DNA of 64,000 bases from Euphorbia lathyris (lineage: Eukaryota; Streptophyta; Magnoliopsida; Malpighiales; Euphorbiaceae). Positions 44,659-57,044 of this stretch are shown here, one piece after another. The notes under the pieces were generated by a model. That model was given only the letters and a program-made list of their open reading frames with translations, was not told where the DNA came from and did no database searches. A program made the position numbers and the translations under genes. Location of the stretch: the NCBI RefSeq assembly GCF_963576675.1, contig NC_088916.1:6835001-6899000 (forward strand). The letters run 5' to 3'. Within the stretch, counting starts at the first letter, position 1, and each line of letters starts with the position of its first letter.

Positions 44659-45490
44659 CAAACCCAACTCAAAAACTTTCGTGTCACAATCGTGTTAACC
44701 TGTTCGTGTTAGTGTCGATTCTGTGTCGTGTTTTCAGGTTACATGTAATTTTTTTATGCATATATATTAATAATAACTTGTAAAAATATAAGAAGGTATG
44801 TTACTATTTTTAAATATTTTATGTCATTTTTATATTAGTATGTTAGCCATAAATATTGAAAAGTTCGTTAATATTATGTTAGAGGGTCATGTAATATGTT
44901 TATAACAATTTAGGAGGTTCGAATGAATATCTATAAGTAATAATTATAATTTTATTATCTTTATTAATAAAATAACATAAAAAACACGAGAGAATATAAC
45001 AATAATTTTCAATATCCGTGTCATTTCGTGTCGTTTTTGTGTTAGAATGTCAACCTAACTCAATCCAAAAAATTTGCGTGTCAGTTTTGTGTCAATCAAA
45101 AAATGACACTTAACCTATTAAGCTGAATCCAAACACTAAAATTATGTATCGATTTCGTGTCGTTTGTACCTTTCTCTCCTCTAGTTTTGAGGGAAGGCAC
45201 TTAAGAGATTAATTTGGTTATGTTTCGCATTTTTTATTCCTGAAATGAGCGTAAATGTTTTTTCATAGAAAAATCTTGAAAAGTTGAAAAGTATAATTTT
45301 TTTTTATAGTAATGCTAATATTTCATTAAATCATAAAATTGTAAGTATACAAGAGACCAGTAAGGAATAAAATCTTATATACATATAGGCTAAGCCTAAT
45401 ATATAGTCCACAAGGGCAAAAAAATGACTATTAAAAGTAAGAAAATAACTATTAAAAGCAAAAAAAAACCATTAAAGGTACATTAAACAT

Positions 45491-48400
45491 TGTTTAAAGA
45501 GTTCGTTCATGAGAGTTGGAGACCTCATTCGTATGTACTGCAAGCTGCTGAAGGGTTCAGGAATAAGGTGCAGGGGTGGAATAGGAATGTGTTTGGGGAT
45601 ATTATCAGAAGGAAGAACAAGTTATTAAAGAGGATGGAGGGCATTCAACGCAGGTTGGAGGGGAGGTTTGATCATAGCCTTGAGGGCCTCCTCAGAACCC
45701 TTCAGAAGGAGCTGGAGGCTGTGCTTAGGCAGGAGGAGTTCCTTTGGTTCCAGAAGTCTCGGAAGTCCTGGATTAAAGATGGGGATCGTAATACCAAATA
45801 CTTCCATCTCTCTACCCTGATCAGAAGGCAGAGAAATAGAATTGAGGCCATTAAGGATTCTAATGGTGATTGGGTTTATGAAGATGATGTTATTCGGAAC
45901 TTAGCCCTGGATTTCTACAGAGAGCTGTTCAAAGAGGAACCTGTTCTTTTGGAGAGGGCTCACTCTATTGCTACATTTCCTTTAATCAGTGAGGATTGTA
46001 GTCAGGAGGCCTTTCAACCTATTTCCCGAAAAGAGATTGACCAAGCTATCTTCAGCATTGGGGCTTCTAAAGCTCCTGGGATTGATGGTCTTCCGGCGGG
46101 CTTTTACCATAAGCATTGGGATGTAGTGAAGGAAGGCATCTATAATTTTGTCTTGGGGGTGTTCAGTGGTTCGAAGGATATTGAGCTGGTTAATAGAACC
46201 CTCCTGGTTCTGATTCCTAAGATTGATAACCCTTCTTCCTTTTTGCATATGAGACCTATCAGTCTTTGTAATGTTCTTTACAAAACTGTTACAAAGATTG
46301 TGGCTAATAGAATCCGTGGCATTCTTCCTGCGATCATTTGTCAGAATCAGGGTAGCTTTGTGCCTGGTAGACAAATGATGGATAATGTGGTGATCGCCCA
46401 AGAGATGGTCCACACGATGAAGATTAGGAAGGGGAGGAAAGGCATTGTGGCTCTGAAGCTGGATTTAGAGAAGGCCTATGATCGAATTAATTGGGATTTC
46501 TTGATGGAGAGCCTTGAGAGAGCTAGAATCCCGGACAGCTGGAGAAGTTTAATTAAGGTATGTATTTCTTTTCCTGTGTTTCAAGTTATGGTCAATGGGG
46601 ATATGTCGGAGGAATTTTCCCCGGGCAGAGGAATCCGTCAGGGGGATCCTATGAGCCCTTTCCTTTTTGTTATTGCTATGGAGAGGCTCTCTCACCTGAT
46701 TCAGGATGCGATTGATAATGGGAGTTTCCACCCTGTGGCGATCAACAGCTTCTGTCCCCAGGTGACTCACTTATTCTTTGCAGATGATGTCCTTATCTTT
46801 CTTGAGGGTAATGAGGAGCAGTTGAGAGTCATTATGGATATTCTGGATTGTTTTTGTTCGGCCTCTGGGCAGAAGCTTAATATCCAGAAATCTAGGATGA
46901 TGTGCTCTAAGAATATGAATTAGAGAGTCTGTAAGAGATTAAGTGATCTCTCAGGTATTCCTCTTACTGATTCTCTTGGGAAGTATCTGGGCGTTCCCCT
47001 CCATAGTGAGCGTGTGTCTAAAGGCTCCTTCAAAGAGACTTTGGATAAAGCTAATTCGAAGTGTGCCACTTGGAAAGCCAAGACTCTGTCTCTCGCTGGC
47101 CGCCTCACGTTAATTCAATCTGTTAATTGTGCTGCTCCCAATCACATCATGCAGGCTTGTAAGCTTCCGGATCCTATGCTTAATGATCTTGACAAGATTA
47201 ACCGTAGGTTCCTGTGGGGGGAAGCTGCGGAGGGCAGGAAGATCCATCTTGTGCCTTGGAGTGAGGTTTGCCAGCCTAAAGATTCTGGGGGTCTGGGTAT
47301 TAGGAAAGCAAAGGACAATAATAAAGTTTTATTAATGAAACTCCTTTGGCGTATGTGGCAAAACCCCTCCTCTCTTTGGGTTCGCCTCCTTTGTGGTAAG
47401 TATCGGAAAGACAAAATCTTCGGGGGCCCGAAAGAGAGAGTTGCTAATTGTTCCTTCCTCTGAAAAGGACTTAGTGCTGTGTTTGATGAGTTCTGCTCGG
47501 GAGTTGGCCTGGAGGTGGGGAATGGTAAGTCCATTAGTTTCTGGTTTGATAACTGGATTGGGGATAAACCGTTAATTGAGGTGTGTTCTTCCCCCCCGCC
47601 TAGTGATATACGCAACTGGAGGATTGCCGATGTGGTTGACTCGGAAGGGGACTGGATCTGGTCAAAGTTTGATACTTTCTTTAGCCTTGAGACTCTCCTT
47701 AGAATGCGGGGAGTGAAGGTGAGTAATCAAGAGGAAGACTTGGATAGGCACTGTTGGGCGCTGACTAACAATGGAGTTTATTCTTGCAAATCGGCCTTTA
47801 AAGCTTTCTCTCTCTTTAGATCTGATCCTCCCTCGGATGTGTGGAAGTCGATTTGGACCCTTAAAGTTCCTTTCCGTATTAGGAGTTTCCTGTGGCTGGG
47901 CGTTAAGGACAGGCTTCTTACTAATTCGGATAGGCACAGAAGGCACTTGGCTGATTCTGGAGCTTGCAGTAGATGCAGAGGCCATGTTGAGACTTTGTGC
48001 CATGCTCTTAGAGATTGCTCTAATAGTAAAGAGGTTTGGAGGAAAATTCTCCCACACCATATTTTCTCTTCCTTTATGGCACATTCTGAGGTCGACTGGT
48101 TCTCTGATGGTGTTAGAGGAAAGTTGCTTCCATACATGGAGCATGGTGACATTTTCTTTGCTATTATCTGTCACCAAGTTTGGAAATGGAGAAACGAGGA
48201 GATTTTTGGAGATAAAATTGTTTTTATGACAAACTTAGCTGATTTCTTCTCGAAAAAACTTTTCTCTATTATCGATAGTTTCATATCAAAGGAGAGTCCC
48301 TTGCCAGAGCCTCTCAGTGTTGTGATGTCCATCTCGTGGGATGGAGCAGGCCAAGAGAGGGGGTTGTGAAGCTGAATACTGATGGTTCCTGCCTCAGTAA

Positions 48401-48848
48401 CGGTAAGATTGCGGCTGGAGGTGTGCTTAGAGATGTAGGGGGCGTCTGGCTTTCTGGGTTCTTCCGGAATTTAGGGTTGGGTTCTTCCTTTTCTGCGGAG
48501 CTCTGGGCTATTCTTACTGGAATCAATCTTGCTAAAAGGCTGGGTGTTAAGAGGCTCTCTGTGGAGTCTGATAATTTGGAAGCAATCAAAATGATTTCTG
48601 AGAATCATTCTATGGGTCTTAACAGTCGCAACCTCATCAAAGCTATTATAAGGCTTTGCTCCTCCTTTGAGTTCGTAGAGTTCAGACACATTTTTAGAGA
48701 GCAGAATCGTGTTGCTGATCGCTTGGCGGCGGTGGGCCATGAAGGGACGTTAGGCGTTACTACCCTTCCTGTTTCCCCTAGTTTCATCTCTCATCTTCTC
48801 TTAGAAGATAGGATTGGGGTTAGTTTCCCTAGGCTAATTCCTGGGTAG
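45491..48848 (+). pseudogene. LINE ORF2 (RT, zf-RVT, RNase H), few mutations
   Basis: One frame runs from 45491 with a TAG at 46921 and a TGA at 47461 (probably from TGG). A one-base frameshift near 48335-48350 then moves it to the frame ending at 48848. RT motifs: SKAPGIDGLPAGFYHKHW, MRPISLCNVLYK, ALKLDLEKAYDRINWDFL, GRGIRQGDPMSPFLFVIAME, LFFADDVLIFLEG (about 46770). zf-RVT: FLWLGVKDRLLTN and CSRCRGHVETLCHALRDC. RNase H: VVKLNTDGSCLSNGKIAAGG, ELWAILTGI, VESDNLEAI, FREQNRVADRLA. The endonuclease is missing through 5' truncation. Confidence 0.92.
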
Positions 48849-48919
48849 TTTGTTGTTGTTCGTTTTTCTTTTCCTTTTCTACCAAAAAAAAAACAAAAAA
48901 AACATTGTTTCAAAAAAAA
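45491..48919 (+). mobile_element. 5'-truncated LINE with 17-bp target duplication
   Basis: AAAGGTACATTAAACAT occurs at 45474-45490 and 48920-48936. An A-rich tail (48881-48919) precedes the second copy. It contains most of ORF2 from just after the endonuclease. Only a few disabling changes, so it is comparatively young. Confidence 0.92.
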
Positions 48920-49246
48920 AAAGGTACATTAAACATAAACAACATTTGAACTATATATAGATCGTAACTCCAAATTCACCGTAAAGCAACTGTAGTCCAA
49001 TCTTCGGCTTTTAAACCATTCTGAATCTTCGGATCTAAGTCATTTCTTTTGCAACCACGTAGATCCAGTGATCTACAGATAAGATTTACCGTTTCTGTTC
49101 TTGCTAAACTAGAAAAGGTTACAAAAACAAAGAGTTTGCAATTAATTCTACGAAAAAAATTAATTGAAATAACAATATCCTAAAAATAAATGAAGTTGTA
49201 TTGGAATTAAACTTAGAGAATTGTATTGAATTGAGTTTATTGGAAA

Positions 49247-49812
49247 TAAAAAAAATATCCTTAACGTTTTAGATCAACAACAATTTTATCCTTAATATTT
49301 AAAATGGTGCTATTTTACTCCTAATATTAGTAGCCAAGAGTATTTTATCCTTAATATTGATAACTTAGGTCAATTTTAGACACTATTATAAAATACAGAT
49401 ATTTTATTCCTTATTCTACACCAATTGCATATCAGTTAGTTCTAAAAAAAGATTTCATGTTTTTATAATTTAATAATAGAATTGGAGATTAATATTTATA
49501 AATTTGGTGAATCTTTTGATTTTTTTTGTCCAATTTGTACAAAAGACAGTATATATATTTTTTTATTTTTTTACATCTCAACATATGTTTGTGATTTGTT
49601 ACTGATAAAATGACGCATATGTGAAGTGTAGATTACAAGATTGATGACCGAGAAGACAGTTTCATGAATTATTTCTCAAATTGACCCAAATTATCAATGT
49701 TAGGAGTAAAATTGCTCTTGACTACCAACATTAGGGATAAAATTGTACAATTTTAAACGTTAGAGGTAAAATTGCTCATAACCCAAAACGTTAAGGGTAT
49801 TTTTTGCACCTT
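49247..49812. mobile_element. Family C MITE (complete)
   Basis: Inverted arms are built from repeated 'caattttatccctaatgtt'-like phrases (left: atatccttaacgttttag; right: ccaaaacgttaagggtat). Unit D2 lacks it at about 51725, so the insertion followed the tandem duplication. Confidence 0.75.
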
Positions 49813-49871
49813 AATCTCTTTGGAAATTAAGAAAATCAACGTGTGCTTGCTAGATTGATATTGTAAATTTT

Positions 49872-50368
49872 GGGCAAATTACACCCATAGCCACTAAATT
49901 GTATCCATTTTAATATTATGGTTATTGAATGTTGAATTTCAATTCTTAACGTATGACAACTGAACTTTACACTTTTTAACACAGATGACTACTCAACTTT
50001 AACTAATTCCTCAAAATGAAAATATTCAAGAATTAAAGTTGTTCAAAACGACATTTACCATGAAATCATAATTTTATTTTCCAAAATCACATTTTTTGGA
50101 GCTTTCTCTCTCTAAAAATCCACTCTCTCTCCTAACCAAACAACACCTAAATAGCCTCAAAATGAAATTTTTCAAGAATTAAAGTTCCTTAGAATATCAT
50201 TAACTCTTCGATTTTTTATTTATTTTGAGGCCGTCAATAGTCGTTTAGAGGCATTGAGTGGCCACCGGTTAAAAAGTAAAGTTCAGTGGTCATACCATTA
50301 AGAATTGAAGTTCAATGACCACAATGTTAAAATAGGTCAAATTCAGTGGTCATTGGTGTAATGTACCC
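49872..50368. mobile_element. Family A MITE, copy 2
   Basis: GGGCAAATTACACCC...GGTGTAATGTACCC with 'gccactaaattgtatccatt' and the inverted 'tcagtggtcattgg'. Same family as 696-1219. Confidence 0.75.
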
Positions 50369-50524
50369 TAAAATATAATGGTCCTTCTTTATAATTTTAC
50401 ACAAACAACCATTAGCAATCAGCTAAGTTTTATCAAATTAATTTACACAATCAGCTAAACCAAAAAAGGTAATCCGCTAACAACTAATGTAATAAGCTAA
50501 CAGCTACAAACAACATGTTGCTAT

Positions 50525-50966
50525 AATCGAGCCGAGCCGAGTTTTGATCTGCTCAAGCTCGGCTCGCTATAAAATTAACGAGCTCGAGCCCGAGCCGAGC
50601 TTCGAGCTTGTTTCGAGCCGAAAATCCTCTTTGGACTTGGTTCATTAAGAAAATTATGTAACCATGAATTGTTTGTGAGTAAATCGTTAATTATATTTGT
50701 GAAGTTTGCTCGCAAATAACTCTTTAATTGTGTACATAAACAAGCTCACAAGCAAAGTTGGTGAATAAATAAAAAAGATGCTTACAAATAGTTCGCCTAT
50801 TACTCATTTATTATGTTTGTGAACGAACCCATGTAATAGCAAATGAAATAATATTAAGTTTAGATATTTGTAAACTAACACAAAATTAAATAGTTTTCTA
50901 CAAAACTAAATTTTTTTCATAAATGTTCTAATCGAGCCTGCTCACGAGCTTTCGAGCCGAATTTTG
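50525..50966. repeat. 'Gagccgag' hAT-type repeat, truncated by the duplication junction
   Basis: 'atcgagccgagccgag' and 'gctcgagcccgagccgag' followed by 'tttgtgaagtttgctcgcaaataa'. It ends at the junction with unit D2. The fuller copy is 52445-53008. Confidence 0.55.
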
Positions 50967-50967
50967 G

Positions 50968-52867
50968 ATTCGTGTCAAAAAGAGTAAATCCAAGGGGGTG
51001 TTTGGTTGCTGCCTTTTCACTTTGAAAATGAGAGTTTTAGGTGTTTGGTTAGGCATCTCATGTTTGCCTCTTGTAGATGAAAATTAACTTTTTTATAAAA
51101 GCAGAGAATCCCTATTTTTTGAAAAAGCAACATTTTCAAATAACAAACAACAGGTAAAACAAACGGCCCCCAAACCATTGAAAAGTTCATTAATATTATT
51201 TTAGAGGGTCATGTAATGTGGTTATAACAATTTAGGAGGTTCGAATCAATATTTATAAGTAATAATTTTAATTTTATTATCTTTATTAATAAAGTGACAT
51301 AAAAACACGAGAGAATATAACAATAATTTTCAATATCCATATCATTTCGTGTCGTTTTTGTGTTAACATTTTAACTCTAACCCAACCAAAAAATTTGCAT
51401 ATCAATTTCGTGTCGTATAATCGTGTCGTGTGTACCTTTGCCACCTCTAGTTTTGAGGGAAGGCACTTAAGAAATTAATTTGGTTATGTTTCGCATTTTT
51501 TATTCCTGAAACAAGCGTTTTACAGAAAAATCTCAAAAGTTGTTAAATATAATTTCTAAACGAGAGAATTACATTAAAATCTAAAGGATGTAAAAGTTTC
51601 GAATTTGCAATTAATTCTACGAAAAAAGATTAATTGAAATAATAATATCCTAAAAATAAACAAAGTTGTATTGAAATTAAACTTAGAGAATTGTATTGAA
51701 TTGAATTTATTGGAAATGAAAAAATGACAAAGAGAATTTTTGGAAAATAAAGAAAATCAACGTGTGCTTGCTAGATTGATATTGTAAATTTTGGGCAAAT
51801 TATATCCATAGTCACTGAACTTTATCCATTTTAATATTGTGGTTATTGAATTTCAATTTTTAACGGTATACTTTTTTTTAATGTCAGTAGCCATTCAACT
51901 TTAGCTAACTTCTCAAAATGACCGTTAACGACCTCAAAATGAAAATATTCAAGAATTAAAGTTTTTCAGAACGACATTTATCATGAAATCACATTTTTTA
52001 TTTTCCAAAATCACCTTTTTGGATCTTTCTCTCTCTAAAAATTCATTATCTATATCCCAACCAAACAACACCTAAATGACCTCAAAATAAAAAATTTCAA
52101 GAATTAAAGTTCCTTAGAATATCATTAACTCTTCGAATTTTTTATTTTGAGACCGTTAACAGTCGTTTTGAGGTATTGAGTGGCTCCCGTTGTTAAAAAA
52201 TGTAAAATTCAGTGGTCATACGTTAAGAATTGAAGTTCAGTAGCCACAACTTTAAAATGGATCAAATTCAGTGGCCATGGTTGTAATTTTCCCTAAAATA
52301 TAATTGTCATTCTTTATCATTTTACACAAACAACCATTAGCAATCAGCTAAGTTTTACCAAACAAATTTACACAATCAGCTAAACTAAAAAGATAATTCG
52401 CTAACAACTAATGTAATTAGCTAACAGCTACAAACAGCCTGTTGCTATAATCGAGCCGAGCCGAGCCGAGCTTACTATAAAATTAACAAGCTCGAGCCCG
52501 AGCCGAACTTCGAGCTTGTTTCGAGCTCAAAATCCTCTTTGGACTTGGTTCATTAAGAAAATTATCTAATCATGAATTGTTTGTGAGTAAATCGTTAATT
52601 ATATTTGTGAAGTTTGCTCGCAAATAACTCTTTAATTGTGTATATAAACAAGCTCACAAGCAAAATTGGTGAATAAATAAACAAGATGCTTACAAATAGT
52701 TCGTCTATTACTCATTTATTATGTTTGCGAACGAACTCATGTAATAGCAAATGAAATAATATTAAGTTTAGATATTTGTAAACTAATACAAAATTATATA
52801 GTTTTCTAAAATTTGTTCATAAATATTCTAATCGAGTCTGCTCGCGAGCTTTCGAGCCGAGCTTTGG
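50968..52867. repeat. Tandem duplication unit D2
   Basis: Second, uninterrupted copy of D1. It keeps the ancestral state at the sites where D1 received the LINE block and the family C MITE. It starts with 'ttcgtgtcaaaaagagtaaa'. Confidence 0.85.
51793..52293. mobile_element. Family A MITE, copy 3 (paralogous to 49872-50368)
   Basis: It has the same position within the tandem unit as copy 2, with diverged arms (GGGCAAATTATATCC...GGTTGTAATTTTCCC). Confidence 0.7.
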
Positions 52868-53008
52868 CCTGCTCAAACTTAGCTCGTTTACGAACCAAAC
52901 CAGTAAATCATACTCACAACCAGTTCGTTTACAAATCGAACCAAATCAAACTGAGTTTTTATTGAGACGACCATCGAGCGGGTCGGGTGATTTACAGCCT
53001 TACAAACA
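52445..53008. repeat. 'Gagccgag' hAT-type repeat, fuller copy
   Basis: It runs from 'ataatcgagccgagccgag' to 'gggtcgggtgatttacagcc', typical of hAT non-autonomous elements in plants. Ends not precisely defined. Confidence 0.5.
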
Positions 53009-53964
53009 GGCCTACATCTTCACATTCCCACATCCATTACTTCTTCTGCCAACTCAGACATTAATTCCCCATGTGCTTTTTAATTCAATTAGTTTAACTA
53101 ACTAAACATAATTAATTAATATAACTAACCAAAAATTAATTAATTGAATACATATTAATTAATTTAATTTAATTTAATCACTTAATTAGGTCAGACCAAC
53201 TAAAATATGGGTGTAATAAGCTAAAATCGGAATCATTCTACATCACCTCTTAATTAATTTGGACCGAATTTACAATTAAAAATAATTTCTGATTTAATTA
53301 ATTAAATTGAATAAATTAATTAATATAGAATTAGAGAATTTTTTCACTCATAATCAGCTCCACGCGATCCGTTTAGGTCAAATTTTGGCCGATGCAAAAT
53401 CGTAAAATTTTTAATGACGAAAATACTAAATCGTTCAATTTTTTTCTGACGAAAAATGCAAAATTCTCTAATTTTTTATGACGAAAAATACAAAATTGTC
53501 ATAAAAATATATATTATTTTCATGAGAAAAAAACGTAAATTTTAATGTTTCCGACTTGTAATCATCCATTTTCGGGGTTTTGGTTGTCACATATCAATTA
53601 TTTTCATAATTTCAATTATTGTTTTTCGAATTTATGATTTTGGAGAGAGAATTTTCAGTTTTTTTTTTATCAAAATTATGAGGATGACAAAAAAAGTCCA
53701 GATATAAGCTGCGATAAGTAATTTGGGAGCGGTATTTAGCAACCCACTTATCAATAGTAGTACTTTACTGTTTCAAAGCCAATAAAATTACGGGTTTCAT
53801 ACCAGTAATAATACTTGTTTAAAACCAGTAAATTACTAATTCAAACCAAAATAGTTCTAACAATTGTCTCACGAGAAATTATTAGAAGGCTCAAGTTCTT
53901 CATGTTAAATGGAGGACTCCACACATCTTTTGACATGTGTAGGGGTTGCTTGCTTTTTTTTATA
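53009..53964. other. AT-rich spacer with a MITE relic
   Basis: Mostly 'taattaatt' repeats. 53510-53650 resembles one arm of the MITE at 43164-43557 ('tccgacttgtaatcatccat', 'ggggtttt'). No gene is seen; the 68-codon frame at 53815 has no recognisable features. Confidence 0.45.
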
Positions 53965-54428
53965 GGCTTAAAGCATTATTTGGTCTCTGATCTATCCAAA
54001 ATTTTATCATTTGGTCCATGATCTATTATTTGGTCACATTTGGCCCCTCACTTATCCCATTTGGTGAAATTTCACACAATTTGTATGAATACTTAACGAA
54101 ATTGTTATTTCATTGACAAGTAATGATATTTTGACACTTGAACTTGAAACGTGATATTTGTTAAAAAAAAATTTGCCACATTATGTGGAAATAATTAATT
54201 AGATTAAAAAACAATAAAAAAAACAAATTCTAAACTAAAATCTATTAAGTTCAAGTGTCAAAATATCGTTACTTATCAATGAGATAACGATTCGGTTAAG
54301 TATGAATACAAATTGGGTGAAAATTTCACCAATTGGGATAGATAAGAGGCCAAATATGACCAAATAATAGGTCAGGGGCCAACTGATAAAATTTTGGATA
54401 GATCAGAGGCCAAATAGTGCTTTAAGCC
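53965..54428. mobile_element. TIR MITE (464 bp)
   Basis: GGCTTAAAGCATTATTTGG...CCAAATAGTGCTTTAAGCC, with arms of about 120 bp ('tctatccaaaattttatca' mirrored by 'tgataaaattttggatagat'). T-rich flanks (tttttttata, tttttttaata) suggest a 9-10-bp duplication. Non-coding. Confidence 0.8.
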
Positions 54429-55549
54429 TTTTTTTAATAGCAATGTTGCCACTTTTTGGTGTCATTTCTATCTTTTTTTTTTAATATAAAAAATGATTTA
54501 GTTAATATTAGTATATTTTTATGATAATATTTATAATTAAAGTAAATTACACATAAAATAATGATTTGTAGAGTTTTTTAGCATTGAAATATTTATTTTA
54601 AAAAAAGTTGAAAAAAATGATGTGAATGAGAGAGAAAATAAAATATTATATTTTTAAGATAATATGTTTTATTTTGGTAATTTTTAAGGTTTTTTTTTTT
54701 CATTGTAGATGCTTTTATTAGTGTTCGAACTCACATATAGCCAACCGTTCTTGTGCAAAATTTAAGGGGCCTAAATTTTTTTTAGGAAAATTTACAAGAA
54801 AATTCAAGTTTTAAAATTTATCTACAATTTTGTCATTCATTATTTTGAATTCTATCAAGCCAAAAAACAGCATAGCAGTTAAAAGAAGATAGATCTTCCA
54901 CTGCATCTCACCAATTAATAATTTAGAAAATTACTTGATATTTGTAAAATAATTTTTAATGCTTTTGATATATTAAAAATTAAATTGTTCATATGGATAA
55001 AACAATAATTCTATTATCAGTTATAATTTTTATGTAAAGAGCACTTTTTTTTTATTGTACAATATTTAAGTAAATTATTTTATTATTATTATGTTAAACA
55101 TTACGTGAATGTTAATTTATTCTGTAAATATCTGGAATCTAACCGTCGAAGAATTTTAGTGGGCCCAATTTATTATCATTATTATAAATATCTAATTAAA
55201 TTATAGGCTGATTATTAAGCTAGTATATTTGAGGGGTCTATTAACATATTTGACATACTTCCTTTTCATCTTACAAATCTAAACACTTTCATCCACTTTG
55301 GACAATAATACCTTTATTTCAATTCACATTCTTCCTCAGACTCTCAAACTTTTCCTTCTCCATCCCAAACCAAAATAGAAAAAGTCAAAGAGTGTCATAG
55401 CCAAAACCAAAAGTAGAGATGAAATATTTGTATGAATGTCCTTTGAATTTGGCGATCTCAAGAATATGTGTGATTAGTTCGGTTTTTTTAGCCATTTTGG
55501 GATTAGCAGAGATCAGAGAAAGACATTGTATGCTTTTAGCTTATATGTA
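54429..55549. other. AT-rich spacer, nothing recognised
   Basis: Homopolymer- and AT-rich, with no coding frame or paired termini seen. Confidence 0.45.
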
Positions 55550-55700
55550 GGGATGTAAATGGAGCGGGGATAGGGACTAATATATGCCCCGTTAGCAGGG
55601 ACGGGACGGGGATGGGAAAGGGTATCCCCGTTCCGCGGGGATCCCCGAAGCTGCCCCGTATTGTGCCCCGAGAGGATTCCCGACGGATTACCCATTTAAT
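55550..55700. repeat. 'Ggggatgggg' repeat relic
   Basis: 'agggatgtaaatggagcggg', 'gacgggacggggatggg' and 'gttccgcggggatccccg' resemble the end of a plant hAT-type element; a related piece is at 21850-21995. The open frames on the minus strand are artefacts. Confidence 0.45.
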
Positions 55701-56380
55701 CCCCGATAACATATTATTAATCATAGAAAATAAAAAAGAAGCATAGAAAAACTTGAACCTATGATTAATCCGATCCAAATGTTTTACTTCTATTTCACTC
55801 TATCTATATCTATTTGTTCATCATATTTTCATATTTTCTTTCTTTTTTCTCTATTCTTTTCATTTATTTTTTTTCATATATTCTTTTAAACTTTAAATGG
55901 GTAAACAGGAATACCATTAGTGATTTTTCATTTAATACAAGCCCTAAAAATGATTAAGACCGTTCCACATATAGCAAAAGATGTAAAAGAATCTTGTATT
56001 TAATCCAAAAAGAAACAATAAAGTTGAAAGATGAAGATGTCTTTGCTTCCAAGGCAATAATAACATCTCATCTTTAGAGGGACATGTAATTCAAACCATG
56101 GTTTTGGATAAAGCTCTCTCCATAACTAATGTTGACACATAATACAAACTAATAATCACAAATAAAAAAGAAAAGACAACCAAGGAAAAAGCTTTCAACT
56201 TGATGATCACCTCATGGCCCTAACATAGCATAGTCCCTAAATTTGGTAAATAATTACATCAAATATATAAATGTAATTAATATAATTAAAATTATAATAA
56301 TTTTAAGCAATTTATTTGGGGACATGATGGAGATCTCTACGGTTCGAGGATAGTACTTCCATTCCCGTTTCAGCTCTATG
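55701..56380. other. AT-rich spacer, nothing recognised
   Basis: No gene or element identified. Confidence 0.4.
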
Positions 56381-57040
56381 GATTAGGGCTAGCTAAGTCA
56401 AGCCGAGATTTAACCTGTTCATTTCAGTTTGGTAGAAAATGAACAAGCTTGAGCTCGGTTCAAGCTCAACATACTATTCGAGCTCAGTTTATTAAGAAAA
56501 ATATTTGATCGTGAGTTACTCGCGAGTATCTCGTTTAATTGTTCATGAGCAACTCGTTTAATTGCTTTTTTTATAGTTTGTCTGATTTATCGATTCGAAA
56601 CTCGTCAGATACCCTTTACGTGATCCTCTCCTAATTAAAGGTTTCCGCGTACGTTAGGAATCGAACTCGAGATCTAAGTTAAGCGACTTCAGGCTCTTAA
56701 CCACTCAAGTCAACCTTGATTGGTAACTCATTTAATTGTTCACGAGCTTTACTCGCGAATAACTCATTAATTATGGTCATAAGCAAGGTTAGACTCATTA
56801 ATTCTATTTAAAATGAAGAATTAAAGTCAAAGATATGGTTTTAATCTCATTTGAATTTTTTTTAACACAAAACAATGTAGTTTTAAAACTTACAAAACTA
56901 AAATTTCACATAAAACCACGTGTACTTTTACATTTCCTCTTTTTATAAAAAATACTATTATTAAAAAAATCAAACAAGGCTTGCTCATAAGCCGAGTATT
57001 ATAATCAAGTTTGTTCATGAACTTATTCACGAACCCATAA
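56381..57040. repeat. 'Cgagctc' repeat region hosting a SINE and a LINE
   Basis: 'aagctcaacatactattcgagc', 'ctcgcgagtatctcgtttaa' and 'gttcatgaacttattcacgaac' are of the same type as 50525-50966. The SINE at 56565-56724 and the LINE from about 57045 inserted into it. Confidence 0.5.
56565..56724 (-). mobile_element. tRNA-derived SINE
   Basis: On the minus strand the head reads GGTTGACTTGAGTGGTTAAG, matching a pol III A box (TRGYNNARNNG class). GAGTTCGATTCC lies about 35 nt further on, matching a B box (GGTTCGANNCC) apart from one base. A body of about 90 bp ends in an A run (T run at 56565-56572). The flanks AACTCGTTTAATTG (56551-56564) and AACTCATTTAATTG (56725-56738) form a 14-bp duplication with one mismatch. 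The parent tRNA and SINE family are not identified. Confidence 0.75.
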
Positions 57041-57044
57041 CGAT

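Larger units (their letters stand above)
45296..49125 (-). other. Possible retrocopied transcript fragment, split by a LINE
   Basis: Bases 45296-45490 plus 48937-49125 are absent from the matching place in tandem unit D2. On the minus strand this insert ends in an A run (T run at 45297-45305), as a retrocopy would. The parent is not recognised; a short frame near 49060 (RSEDSEWFKSRRLDYSCF) is seen. The LINE 45491-48919 later landed inside it. Confidence 0.4.
44451..50966. repeat. Tandem duplication unit D1 (interrupted)
   Basis: Collinear with 50968-52867: 'ggtcaaaaagagtaaatccaa', the 'tgtttggttgctgcc' MITE, 'cacgagagaatataacaata', 'gaaggcacttaag', family A MITE, and 'gagccgag' repeat. D1 has gained the insertion block 45296-49125 and the MITE 49247-49812. 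D2 lacks both, and also lacks about 180 bp (44672-44856). Confidence 0.85.

Noticed and set aside
56640..56724. Functional tRNA gene
   Set aside because: Box A and box B are present, but the arms do not form a clear cloverleaf, and an A tail plus target duplication mark it as a SINE.
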